From Vulcanimicrobiota bacterium (GTDB lineage Bacteria; Vulcanimicrobiota; Vulcanimicrobiia; Vulcanimicrobiales; Vulcanimicrobiaceae), in the NCBI GenBank assembly GCA_013289785.1, contig JABCZE010000112.1, positions 1 to 5,908 of the forward strand: 5,908 bases of DNA, written 5' to 3'. The position numbers were made by a program, and so were the translations under genes. The notes beneath the pieces were generated by a model. It had not been told where the DNA came from. It made no database searches and saw only the letters and a program-made list of their open reading frames with translations. Positions 1 to 5,624 of the stretch are shown here, piece after piece. Each line of letters begins with the position of its first letter. Within the stretch, counting starts at the first letter, position 1.

Positions 1-91
1 GTGCCACGGCGGCGATGACGAAGAGAATGCCAAGCACGATCGTGGTCCACTTCAGCGTGCCACGCACGCGCAGCCATTCGACGTAGACCAT
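1..91 (-). CDS. ABC-2 type transporter permease, second paralogue (N-terminal 30 residues only)
   Basis: This gene starts at 91 and runs off the left edge, so only about 30 residues are visible. It begins MVYVEWLR, followed by a hydrophobic stretch from about residue 15 that looks like a first membrane helix. Fifteen of the 30 visible residues match the start of the permease encoded at 249-1298, including the shared YVEWLR and IVLG blocks, so the two are paralogues. The start codon shares one base with the stop of the 50-aa ORF upstream (TGATG), which suggests translational coupling. The inferred role is a second membrane subunit of the ABC exporter encoded by this operon, perhaps forming a heterodimer with the first permease. 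Length and the remaining helices cannot be judged. Confidence 0.8.
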   Translation of the reverse strand, partial: MVYVEWLRVRGTLKWTTIVLGILFVIAAVA

Positions 92-243
92 CAGAGCACG
101 TACTCGTCTGCGGGCACGACCCGCATGCGGTGCGGCGGCCGCATCTTTGCCGCTTGCGGCGCATCGCTATCCTCGATTGCCAGGACGAAGCGGAAGCGCC
201 AGCCGCCGAGTGTCAAGGTGAAGTTCGTTCCAAGAATCTCCAT
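91..243 (-). CDS. 50-aa small protein of unknown function between two permease genes
   Basis: I do not recognise this 50-residue product. It starts MEILGTNFTLTLGGWRF, has a short amphipathic or beta-like N-terminal half, an acidic patch (EDSD at 24-27) and a basic, proline-containing C-terminal half (KMRPPHRMR at 33-41). No membrane helix or signal peptide is visible. Support for a real gene comes from context. A GGAGG ribosome binding site at 254-258 lies 10 nt before the ATG, inside the end of the upstream permease gene. The ORF starts 5 nt after that permease's stop, and its stop overlaps the next permease start by one base (TGATG). It fills the gap between the two permeases exactly. It may be an accessory or regulatory subunit of the transporter, or a coupling ORF whose translation delivers ribosomes to the second permease. 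The alternative is a decayed remnant. Confidence 0.7.
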   Translation of the reverse strand: MEILGTNFTLTLGGWRFRFVLAIEDSDAPQAAKMRPPHRMRVVPADEYVL

Positions 244-248
244 GCTAT

Positions 249-1298
249 TTAAGCCTCCACGCGACGCCATTGAACGATGGCGAGCGTAACGTACACGAGC
301 GCAAGAATGAGTAGGGCCGGAAGTTCGTTCTGCAACGAGACGGCCAGCGAGCCCGCGGGTCTGCCGTTTTCCGTAAAGGCCGGCCCAAAGTGCAGGTAGG
401 TAAAGGGATCGATCCAGGAGAGCGGCGTCGCGCCCCAGTGCACGAGTTGCGCCATCGGGGCGTCGCCGAGGTCGGCTTTTGCCAGCACGGCGACCAGCGC
501 CGCGACCGGCCACGAGATCCCGAGCACTACGCCGTACGCGCGGCGCATCGACGCCGTCGCCGCGCAGAGCATTGCATACCATGCGAGCACGCCGGCAAAA
601 CCGAGCACGATGACTTCGGTGTCGAGTGGGCCATACGTGTAGTTCGGCGCATTTTGCGCGACGTGAGCGAGAAAGAGCATCGCCACGGTCATCAGCCATG
701 CCGCCGCGATGCCCGCGAAGTCTGCCAGCATCGTTCCCAACCCCAGGATCGTGCGCGGAGCCGGACTCGTCAGCGCGATCTCGAGGTGGCCGTCGTTCTG
801 GCGCGCGAACGGCGCGCCCAAGATCGTCGCAATGATGAGCGCGACGAAGGTTGCGATCGCGGCTAAGTAGGCGAAATCTTCAGGCTCATTCGTGTCGATG
901 GTGACCACGCTGCCGCCGGGCACCGCCGCGCGCCGAAAACTGACGGGACCGATTCCAATAAGCTTTTCCGTCCCTTTGACGGAGCGTTCGAAGATTTCGA
1001 CGTGCCTGCCGAAGTAACCATGATCGTCGACGGTAACGCGGATGCCCTTGGCCGCGTTCACGATCGTTGTGCGCTTCGTGCCGTCGGGCAGCGTTGAATA
1101 TGTCGTCGTCGCGCCATCGAGAATCTTTCTCGCGTTCACGTCGCCGGTTGAGGTATGCAGCTCGACGCCCGACAGACTCGACCTCGAGCCGACGAGGAAC
1201 GTGTATTCCAGCGCTACGATAAGCACCAACGCGACCCCGAGCACGATCGCCGTGATTTTGAGGCAGCGAGCGGCGCGCAGCCATTCGACGTACGCCAT
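249..1298 (-). CDS. ABC-2 type transporter permease subunit
   Basis: The 349-residue integral membrane protein should form the transmembrane channel for the ATPase encoded just upstream. Hydrophobic segments lie at about residues 14-36, 143-163, 186-211, 227-249, 255-273 and 327-343, giving six predicted helices. A soluble loop of about 105 residues (37-142) between helices 1 and 2 should face outside. The segment HLEIALTSPAPR (171-182) after helix 2 is typical of ABC-2 family permeases and probably contacts the ATPase. The ATG at 1296-1298 overlaps the ATPase stop by one base (TAATG), and an AAAGG sequence lies 9 nt upstream. The permease class is well supported. The substrate is unknown; lipids, peptides or antibiotics are all possible for this family. 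Confidence 0.88.
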   Translation of the reverse strand: MAYVEWLRAARCLKITAIVLGVALVLIVALEYTFLVGSRSSLSGVELHTSTGDVNARKILDGATTTYSTLPDGTKRTTIVNAAKGIRVTVDDHGYFGRHVEIFERSVKGTEKLIGIGPVSFRRAAVPGGSVVTIDTNEPEDFAYLAAIATFVALIIATILGAPFARQNDGHLEIALTSPAPRTILGLGTMLADFAGIAAAWLMTVAMLFLAHVAQNAPNYTYGPLDTEVIVLGFAGVLAWYAMLCAATASMRRAYGVVLGISWPVAALVAVLAKADLGDAPMAQLVHWGATPLSWIDPFTYLHFGPAFTENGRPAGSLAVSLQNELPALLILALVYVTLAIVQWRRVEA

Positions 1299-2209
1299 TA
1301 CGAGCTGCCTTTGGCGATCACGTCGGCGGTGGCGTCGGCCGGCGAAACCGCGAATAAGAAGATATCTTCGAGGTTGAGGTCGACGACGCGCACGCCGGTC
1401 GCGCCGGCGTTGCTGAGCATCGTCGCCACGTTGTCGGCGTCGTCGCGAACCAGGAGCCGCACGATTCGTTCGGTCCGATCGGCGCGCAGAACGCGCGGAT
1501 CGTTCGCAATCCCGTTGAGCGTATACGTAACGTTGGGAAAGATGCCCTCGACGATTTTGCGGTCGCTCTTGAGATCGTCGACGAGCCCTTCGAGAACCAG
1601 GCGTCCGCGATCCATCACGGCGATATGTTCTGCCGCGCGCTCTACTTGGCCGATTTGGTGCGACGAAAAGAGCACTGAGTTTCCGCGTGCGGCTTCGTTG
1701 ATGATCAGGCTGAGCACGTGGCGCTGATTGATCGGGTCGAGTCCGCTCGTCGGTTCGTCGAGCACCAGGATCGGCGCGTTGCGGGCAAAGGCCAGCGCGA
1801 CCATCACTGCCGTCCGCATCCCTTTGGAGAGCGCGCGGCTGCGCTTGGCGGGCTCGACGTTGAACTGCGCCAACAGCTCGAGCGCGCGGGCCGGGTCGAA
1901 GGCCTTGAAGGCGCGCCGGTTCATCTCGACGTGCTCGGCGACGGTCATCCATTCATAGAGGACGCTGCGTTCGGGCACGTAGGCGATGCGTTCGAACGTT
2001 TCCGGCACGAGCGGCTTGCCGTCGAAGAGCACGACGCCGCTGGTCGTACGCGCTAAGCCGAGCATGCATTTAAACACGGTCGTTTTGCCGGCGCCGTTGG
2101 GGCCGAGCAGTCCGAAGACGCTTCCCGCTGGAATCTCGAGCGAGAACCCGTCGACGGCTGCAAACTGGCCGTACGTTTTGCGCAGGTTCGAAATCTTTAT
2201 GCTACTCAT
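1298..2209 (-). CDS. ABC transporter ATP-binding protein (YtrB-like)
   Basis: This 303-residue cytoplasmic ATPase powers the permeases encoded downstream. Visible motifs are Walker A GPNGAGKTT (36-44), a Q-loop region in which the expected glutamine is replaced (YVPE at 77-80), a variant signature LSKGMR (127-132) instead of LSGGQ, Walker B ILVLDEP (147-153), D-loop GLDP (156-159) and the H-switch histidine H184 in SSHQ. The C-terminal part from about 210 to 303 is an extra domain ending in LNLEDIFL, as is common in exporter ATPases of this group. Both variant motifs are usual in YtrB-type ATPases, so the enzyme should be active. The ATG at 2207-2209 is preferred over an in-frame GTG at 2225-2227: it overlaps the regulator's stop as ATGA and has GGAGGAG just upstream. 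Confidence 0.95.
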   Translation of the reverse strand: MSSIKISNLRKTYGQFAAVDGFSLEIPAGSVFGLLGPNGAGKTTVFKCMLGLARTTSGVVLFDGKPLVPETFERIAYVPERSVLYEWMTVAEHVEMNRRAFKAFDPARALELLAQFNVEPAKRSRALSKGMRTAVMVALAFARNAPILVLDEPTSGLDPINQRHVLSLIINEAARGNSVLFSSHQIGQVERAAEHIAVMDRGRLVLEGLVDDLKSDRKIVEGIFPNVTYTLNGIANDPRVLRADRTERIVRLLVRDDADNVATMLSNAGATGVRVVDLNLEDIFLFAVSPADATADVIAKGSS

Positions 2210-2604
2210 TGCTCCTCCGGAAACCACCGGTCTAGTCCGGTGTCGATTAGTTCGCGGACGTCGTTGCGAGCAAGTCCGACGGATTTGGCCTCTCGTAATG
2301 CGATGTCGAGCGCGTCGCGCGCAACGTCGCTTGCGGCCGACTTGGCCGACTGGACGCTCCCGTTATCGCGGATGAAGGATCCCCGCCCGGGGGAAGTCTC
2401 GATAACGTCGGCGTGTTCCAGCTCGCGGTACGCTCGGGCGACGGTATTGGGGTTGACGGTGAGGTCGAGCGCGAGCTGCTTAACGGTCGGGAGTTGTTCG
2501 CCAATCTGCAAGATTCCGAGAGCGACGGATCGCTTGACTTGCTCGACAATCTGCAGGTAGATCGGCACGCCGCTGCGCGGGTCGACCGTCATTACGGCCG
2601 GCAT
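2206..2604 (-). CDS. GntR family transcriptional regulator, YtrA subfamily
   Basis: The 132-residue DNA-binding regulator consists of a GntR winged helix-turn-helix (about 14-79) and a short C-terminal helical region (about 85-130) thought to mediate dimerisation. Recognisable elements are DPRSGVPIYLQIVEQVK (8-24), the LPTVKQLALDL and NPNTVARAYRELE stretch (39-63) of the HTH, and the wing GRGSFI (73-78). The short C-terminus, with no large effector domain, defines the YtrA subfamily. Members of this subfamily usually repress their own operon with adjacent ABC exporter genes, matching the order here. The stop overlaps the ATPase start (ATGA). The start is uncertain: ATG at 2604 gives the longest form, but an in-frame ATG at 2592 (MTVDPRSG) aligns better with typical family starts. 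Neither has a strong ribosome binding site, so translation may be coupled to the small ORF 18 nt upstream. Confidence 0.93.
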   Translation of the reverse strand: MPAVMTVDPRSGVPIYLQIVEQVKRSVALGILQIGEQLPTVKQLALDLTVNPNTVARAYRELEHADVIETSPGRGSFIRDNGSVQSAKSAASDVARDALDIALREAKSVGLARNDVRELIDTGLDRWFPEEQ

Positions 2605-2622
2605 CGTCTTACTCGGCTTACC

Positions 2623-2742
2623 TTAGAGTCTCGGGCCCCAGCCCTGGAAAACTCCCCCGCCGATCTTCTCGGGCGGGCGAATCGGGGTGCGTGCCTCACG
2701 GGCCACTTCAGCGTCGGGGCCTTTGTTCCAAAAATGTGTCAT
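2623..2742 (-). CDS. 39-aa small protein, first gene of the ABC operon
   Basis: I do not recognise this product. The ORF reads MTHFWNKGPDAEVAREAR at its start and ends VFQGWGPRL. It has three aromatic or glycine-rich clusters (FW at 4-5, GGG at 28-30, FQGWG at 32-36), a proline-rich centre (TPIRPPEK, 19-26) and no membrane helix. Evidence that it is translated: AAAGGA at 2750-2755 sits 7 nt before the ATG, a good promoter lies about 50 nt upstream, and the stop is 18 nt before the regulator start, whose own ribosome binding site is weak. Third codon positions are mostly G or C, as in neighbouring genes. It may be a leader peptide coupling translation to the regulator, or a small functional protein of the exporter system. 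An accidental ORF cannot be excluded without homologues. Confidence 0.62.
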   Translation of the reverse strand: MTHFWNKGPDAEVAREARTPIRPPEKIGGGVFQGWGPRL

Positions 2743-2782
2743 GTTGGGGTCCTTTCCTAGCGTCTAGTACTGATTTACTGTC

Positions 2783-2800
2783 GTACTAGTACACTAGTAC
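2783..2800. promoter_or_regulatory. Palindromic operator, probable binding site of the YtrA-like regulator
   Basis: Two perfect 8-bp inverted arms, GTACTAGT (2783-2790) and ACTAGTAC (2793-2800), flank a 2-bp centre (AC on the plus strand). A further half-site, CTAGTAC, lies at 2764-2770. The palindrome begins inside the predicted -10 box and covers the expected transcription start, the place where a repressor blocks initiation. The nearest DNA-binding protein gene is the YtrA-like regulator of the same operon, so autoregulation is the obvious inference. The binding assignment is not proven by the sequence. Confidence 0.72.
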
Positions 2801-2827
2801 AATAGACCATTGATACGCACCCGTCAA
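2799..2827 (-). promoter_or_regulatory. Sigma70-type promoter of the regulator/ABC operon
   Basis: On the minus strand, -35 TTGACG (2822-2827, five of six consensus bases) is followed by a 17-nt spacer and -10 TATTGT (2799-2804, four of six). Initiation would fall near 2792, in the middle of the palindrome, giving a leader of about 50 nt before the 39-aa ORF. Spacing and position are both right for the operon. Confidence 0.6.
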
Positions 2828-2859
2828 CCCCCATGGCAAAAAAATACGCCCCTCTCCTC

Positions 2860-2903
2860 GTCATCCTGAGCCCGCGCTCGGGCAGACTCCGTCGAAGGAC
2901 GAC
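2860..2903. repeat. Intergenic inverted-repeat element with GTCATCCTGAG and GTCGAAGGAC ends
   Basis: The left end GTCATCCTGAG (2860-2870) and right end GTCGAAGGACGAC (2891-2903) are imperfect inverted copies of each other. Between them a perfect 5-bp stem, GCCCG/CGGGC (2870-2874 and 2879-2883), encloses the loop CGCT. From general knowledge, intergenic repeats with GTCATCCTGAG and GTCGAAGGA ends recur in many environmental bacterial genomes. Only one copy is visible here, so assigning it to a dispersed family is inference. It lies 3' of the 125-aa gene and a run of seven A (2838-2844) follows in the minus direction, so it might also serve as a weak terminator, although the T tract is about 25 nt from the stem. 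Confidence 0.4.
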
Positions 2904-2918
2904 TGGGGAAGGGCGGGG

Positions 2919-3296
2919 CTACTGCGCGCGGACGCTGGGGCTCAGGCTCGTGCTGGTGCTGACGCTCTTACTTGGGGGCACCAGGCTCGGGCCGGTGCTG
3001 ACGCTCTTGCTGAGGCTGGAGCTCTTGCTCTTGCTCTTGCTTGGGCTGTAACTTTTGCTGAGGCTGAAGCTCAGAGGCGGGCAGACAGGGCCGGCGCCCG
3101 TTACGCGACAGACCTGGACCTGACCCTGGTTGATCAGCGATACGTACCTTAGGGTCCGCTGCGCAAAGACCGCGTGAACCAGGGAGCCAAATAGGGCAAC
3201 GACCCCCAGAACCACCAAGGCCGTAACGGCCAACCGTACGTAGCGCCTCCGGCCGACGCCATTAAAAAACAAGTTGAACCGGAACTCGTCTGCCAT
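2919..3296 (-). CDS. Single-pass membrane protein with alternating-serine C-terminal tail
   Basis: I do not recognise this 125-residue product. A basic cluster (GRRRYVR, 15-21) precedes one hydrophobic helix (about 22-44), so the N-terminus should be cytoplasmic and the rest outside. A short region (45-75) contains two cysteines, C63 and C72, that could form a disulfide. The tail is extreme: every second residue from 76 to 92 is serine, and again from 109 to 121, interleaved with K, L, T, V and P; 22 of the last 50 residues are serine. The coding DNA shows matching short repeats. The start ATG has GAGG 5 nt upstream and a promoter candidate lies at 3352-3379. The tail resembles serine-rich surface stalks that may be O-glycosylated or wall-spanning, but function is unknown. 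Low complexity lowers certainty; the opposite-strand leucine-rich frame is a shadow. Confidence 0.6.
   Translation of the reverse strand: MADEFRFNLFFNGVGRRRYVRLAVTALVVLGVVALFGSLVHAVFAQRTLRYVSLINQGQVQVCRVTGAGPVCPPLSFSLSKSYSPSKSKSKSSSLSKSVSTGPSLVPPSKSVSTSTSLSPSVRAQ
2955..3072. repeat. Short degenerate direct repeats encoding the serine-rich tail
   Basis: The 15-mer GGTGCTGACGCTCTT occurs at 2955-2969 and again at 2994-3008. The 18-mer TTGCTGAGGCTGGAGCTC at 3007-3024 recurs with one mismatch at 3055-3072. A hexamer run (GCTCTT repeated) fills 3021-3042. All lie in the tail-coding part of the 125-aa gene, and the 6-bp period matches the two-residue Ser-x periodicity, so the tail probably grew by slippage and duplication. 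Confidence 0.75.
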
Positions 3297-3351
3297 ACCC
3301 GCCTCACGCAGCGCGAATTACTTCAAGATGATTTAGGGGCTTACGATTACG

Positions 3352-3379
3352 AAAATATGCGCTCGGTATCCTTTGTCAG
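3352..3379 (-). promoter_or_regulatory. Candidate promoter of the serine-rich membrane protein gene
   Basis: On the minus strand, CTGACA (3374-3379, five of six -35 bases) and TATTTT (3352-3357, four of six -10 bases) are separated by 16 nt. Transcription would start near 3345, leaving a leader of about 50 nt before the ATG at 3296. No equally good promoter was found on the plus strand of this divergent spacer (3297-3465), so the source of transcription for the gene at 3466 is unresolved. Confidence 0.4.
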
Positions 3380-3465
3380 CTCCCCTATTCGGCGAATGGT
3401 CTTCTTAAATTGAGATGCGGCCTACCAGTTGCTTGCGTCTCTCAAAATCCAAAGGAGTGTAAACG

Positions 3466-4443
3466 ATGTATCAATTCACGAAGCGGCCAAGTCGAGTTGC
3501 AGCGCTGGGTATGATCGCCGTCGGCATGGCCGTCGCAATCTCTAGCGTAAGCATTGTGCGCGCAGAACGCGCGCATCCCGACAAGAGTAAGACCTACAAT
3601 TGCGGCAGCGGAACGGCGTGCGTGGAAGGCAACTCCACCGGCAGCAGCACGTGGGGCGTCTATGGCGCCGGCTCAAACGCCGATGGCGTTCACGGCGTCA
3701 CCGGTTCCACCAACGGGAACTCGGGTACGTCGGGGATCAGCACTGGGACGAGCGGCTCGGCCCACGGTGTGTACGGTCGCTCGTCAAACGGCCAGGGCGT
3801 CTATGGAACGTCGTCCAGTAATAGCGGCGTCGAGGGCCACTCCACCGCGTCGGGCGGCTCGGGCGTCGCTGGTATTCAGACGGGAACTGTATCGGGCAGT
3901 GGCGACGGCGTGTATTCGGAATCGGCCGATAAGACCAACCTCTACGAGGCGCTCGAGGCGAAGGCCGACAGCTCGAATACCTACATCTTCGAAGGTTTTA
4001 ACGCCTCAACCAACGGTCTTTGCACGATCGACTACAACGCGGCGCTGGCATGCACCGGCGGCGCCGTCGTCAAGAACGTGCGCATGCGCCACACGAACGC
4101 TGATGGTCAGCACGTTCTCGCTTACGCAGCCGAATCGGCAGCGGCCACGATCGAAGATGTCGGAACGGCGCGAATGGCCGCGGGTGTTGCCAACGTCACG
4201 ATCGACCCAGCCTTTGCTTCAGTGATGGACCGTAAATGGTACTACGTTTTCCTTACACCGCTCGCGAACACTCGCGGGCTTTTTGTAAGCGAAAAGACGC
4301 CGTCGGCGTTCCAAGTGCGAGAGAGTGAAGGCGGCCGTTCGACGCTGGAGTTCGATTACCGTATCGTTGCGCATCCGCTCGACGCGAAGAACGATCGGCT
4401 GCCGCCGGCTCCGGCTATGAGAATGCCGCGCAGGCAGAGTTAG
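3466..4443 (+). CDS. Secreted GVxG-repeat protein with fibre-like C-terminal beta domain
   Basis: The 325-residue protein has a signal peptide (basic KRPSR, hydrophobic core 11-31, probable cleavage after VRA at 33). Residues 60-151 form a repeat region with G-V-x-G at 64, 74, 101, 111, 121 and 133 and a degenerate copy at 148, often spaced exactly 10 residues and separated by Ser/Thr/Asn/Gly linkers. Such repeats are found in predicted beta-helical fibres. Residues 172-200 (YIFEGFNA, then CTIDYNAALACTGG with C186 and C196) resemble the junction before the C-terminal domain. The C-terminal domain (about 215-303) carries VTIDPAFASV, YYVFLTPLA, LFVSEKTPSAFQVRE and FDYRIVAHP, a pattern I recall from many uncharacterised extracellular or tail-fibre-like bacterial proteins. 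AAAGGAG (3451-3457) sits 8 nt before the ATG. The likely role is a surface or released structural or adhesive protein, but no function is established. Confidence 0.88.
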   Translation: MYQFTKRPSRVAALGMIAVGMAVAISSVSIVRAERAHPDKSKTYNCGSGTACVEGNSTGSSTWGVYGAGSNADGVHGVTGSTNGNSGTSGISTGTSGSAHGVYGRSSNGQGVYGTSSSNSGVEGHSTASGGSGVAGIQTGTVSGSGDGVYSESADKTNLYEALEAKADSSNTYIFEGFNASTNGLCTIDYNAALACTGGAVVKNVRMRHTNADGQHVLAYAAESAAATIEDVGTARMAAGVANVTIDPAFASVMDRKWYYVFLTPLANTRGLFVSEKTPSAFQVRESEGGRSTLEFDYRIVAHPLDAKNDRLPPAPAMRMPRRQS

Positions 4444-4450
4444 CAGAAAT

Positions 4451-4502
4451 GAGAGCGCTGAGGCGGCTGAAGCCGGCTGGCTTCCCGCCGCCTCCGCTCT
4501 TT
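4451..4502. terminator. Hairpin terminator between convergent genes, probably bidirectional
   Basis: A long stem is visible in three blocks: AGAGCG/CGCTCT (4452-4457 with 4495-4500), GAGGCGGC/GCCGCCTC (4460-4467 with 4487-4494, after a 2-nt bulge) and GAAGCC/GGCTTC (4469-4474 with 4479-4484), closed by the loop GGCT. It begins 8 nt after the stop of the GVxG protein and ends 12 nt before the stop of the lipoprotein gene. The T tracts are short on both sides, so termination efficiency is uncertain, but the position and stem strength are right for a shared terminator. Confidence 0.72.
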
Positions 4503-4514
4503 CGCAGAGTATCT

Positions 4515-5582
4515 CTACGGTTGCGCCACGCCGGCGGGAGTCCATGCTTCGGAAGCAGTTCCGAGGCTGGATTGAGAGACGAGCGTTCCGCTGGGGAATG
4601 AATACACAGAGACGAGGTTGTTTATCGAGTCGACGACGTCGAGCTGCGTATCCTTGTTATTCAGGCTAAGCGACGTAGGATCTCCCGAAACGGAGAACTT
4701 ACTTAGAATGGTCCCCTTCGGGCTGTAGACGTTGATCAGATTCGACGATCCGGCCGTCACTGCGCTGGCCACGACGTCACCGCTCTTGGTGATCGCAAGT
4801 GCCCCAACGCTGGCTCCGCTAATCGATGCAAAGCTAGTCGCCTTGCCGCCCTGCTCCCGACGGAACACGTCGATCTGCAGGGACTGGCTCCCGCTCCCGG
4901 ACACGGGATAGGATACGAACACGTCGCCGGCTTTGTCGACCGCGATTGCGCCCGCACTCTGGGCCATGCGGCTGTCCGACAGCATGCCCGAGCTCGTCGT
5001 CGAACCCTTCGGATACACGACGATACACGAGGTCAGGCTGCCGCTCGACGGCGGGACGACGGAGACGTAAAGCGTACCCTTACTGCTCACGGCAACGCCG
5101 GCGACGGCATACGGCGTCAAGTCCAACGTCTCGTATAGCTTTGTCGCTTTCGCTGAGGATGTAACGATCGCAACGGCACTCGAGGTTGCTTCCGAGACGG
5201 CAAAGGCGGCTTTAACGCCAGCCCAATTTGTGGCGGCGCTTATTCCGCCCCACCACGGAAAGATGATTCTGGTGGTTTTGTTGATGACCAAGTCCCCGGC
5301 GCACGGTACGAGCACGCCATATGCTCCGTAAGTCCACGGGCCCGTGTACTCCCAGTACTGGTTGTAATAAGGCTCGTACTGCCACCCGACGCCGACGTAC
5401 ACGATGGGTTTGCAGAGCTTTTCCGCTGGCGCTGCGCCACCGCGGGCATTGAGGTTACTCACGCCCTGCGACGTGAGCGGTGTCGTTGAGGAAACGAAGC
5501 CGGATCCGCTGCTGCACGCGGACAACAGGACGGCTGCCATCATGATGCCCAACGCATGGGCGACTAAACGCGAGTTGTTCAT
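4515..5582 (-). CDS. Lipoprotein with beta-propeller-like (NHL/SMP-30-type) repeats
   Basis: The 355-residue protein has a lipoprotein signal: a hydrophobic core (10-20) and lipobox LSAC with acylated C23. Ser at +2 is not an inner-membrane retention signal if the cell is diderm. An N-terminal region (about 55-115) is rich in Tyr, Trp and Gly (GWQYEPYYNQYWEYTGPW) and has C57 and C94. From about 120 come repeating units with an A-V/I-x-x-x-G-x-V/L-x-V-S pattern followed by a strand and YPKG or YSPKG turn: around 162-193, 211-243, 259-292 and 302-333. These look like propeller blades, probably with earlier degenerate ones. The start at 5582 is chosen because AAAGGAG (5589-5595) lies 6 nt upstream; the longer in-frame ATG at 5633 would add 17 charged residues before the signal. 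Role and ligand are unknown. Confidence 0.88.
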   Translation of the reverse strand: MNNSRLVAHALGIMMAAVLLSACSSGSGFVSSTTPLTSQGVSNLNARGGAAPAEKLCKPIVYVGVGWQYEPYYNQYWEYTGPWTYGAYGVLVPCAGDLVINKTTRIIFPWWGGISAATNWAGVKAAFAVSEATSSAVAIVTSSAKATKLYETLDLTPYAVAGVAVSSKGTLYVSVVPPSSGSLTSCIVVYPKGSTTSSGMLSDSRMAQSAGAIAVDKAGDVFVSYPVSGSGSQSLQIDVFRREQGGKATSFASISGASVGALAITKSGDVVASAVTAGSSNLINVYSPKGTILSKFSVSGDPTSLSLNNKDTQLDVVDSINNLVSVYSFPSGTLVSQSSLGTASEAWTPAGVAQP

Positions 5583-5624
5583 TCTTGGCTCCTTTCTTTC
5601 TTTGTAAGGAAACGCGCCCGCTCG

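Noticed and set aside
249..1952. 567-residue minus-strand open frame covering permease and part of the ATPase gene
   Set aside because: Only the part from 1298 down encodes the permease. The upstream extension is arginine-rich out-of-frame translation of the ATPase gene, whose own frame carries all ABC motifs.
2210..2227. GTG start six codons upstream for the ATPase
   Set aside because: The ATG at 2209 overlaps the regulator stop as ATGA, has GGAGGAG immediately upstream, and matches the usual N-terminus of the family.
2838..2904. Rho-independent terminator for the serine-rich protein gene
   Set aside because: The 5-bp stem is separated from the run of seven T (minus strand) by about 25 nt, too far for a standard intrinsic terminator. 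It is kept only as a repeat element.
3021..3042. CRISPR-like or satellite array
   Set aside because: The hexamer repeats are contiguous with no spacers and lie inside a coding frame, so they are a codon-repeat tract.
2833..3051. Plus-strand leucine-rich 72-aa frame that looks like a membrane segment
   Set aside because: It is the complement of the serine/lysine repeat tail: AGC and AAG codons read backwards as leucine-rich GCT/CTT-type codons. It has no good ribosome binding site.
3554..4225. Overlapping 223-aa plus-strand frame rich in Arg, Ala and Pro
   Set aside because: It is a high-GC shadow in another frame of the secreted GVxG protein and contains no recognisable domain.
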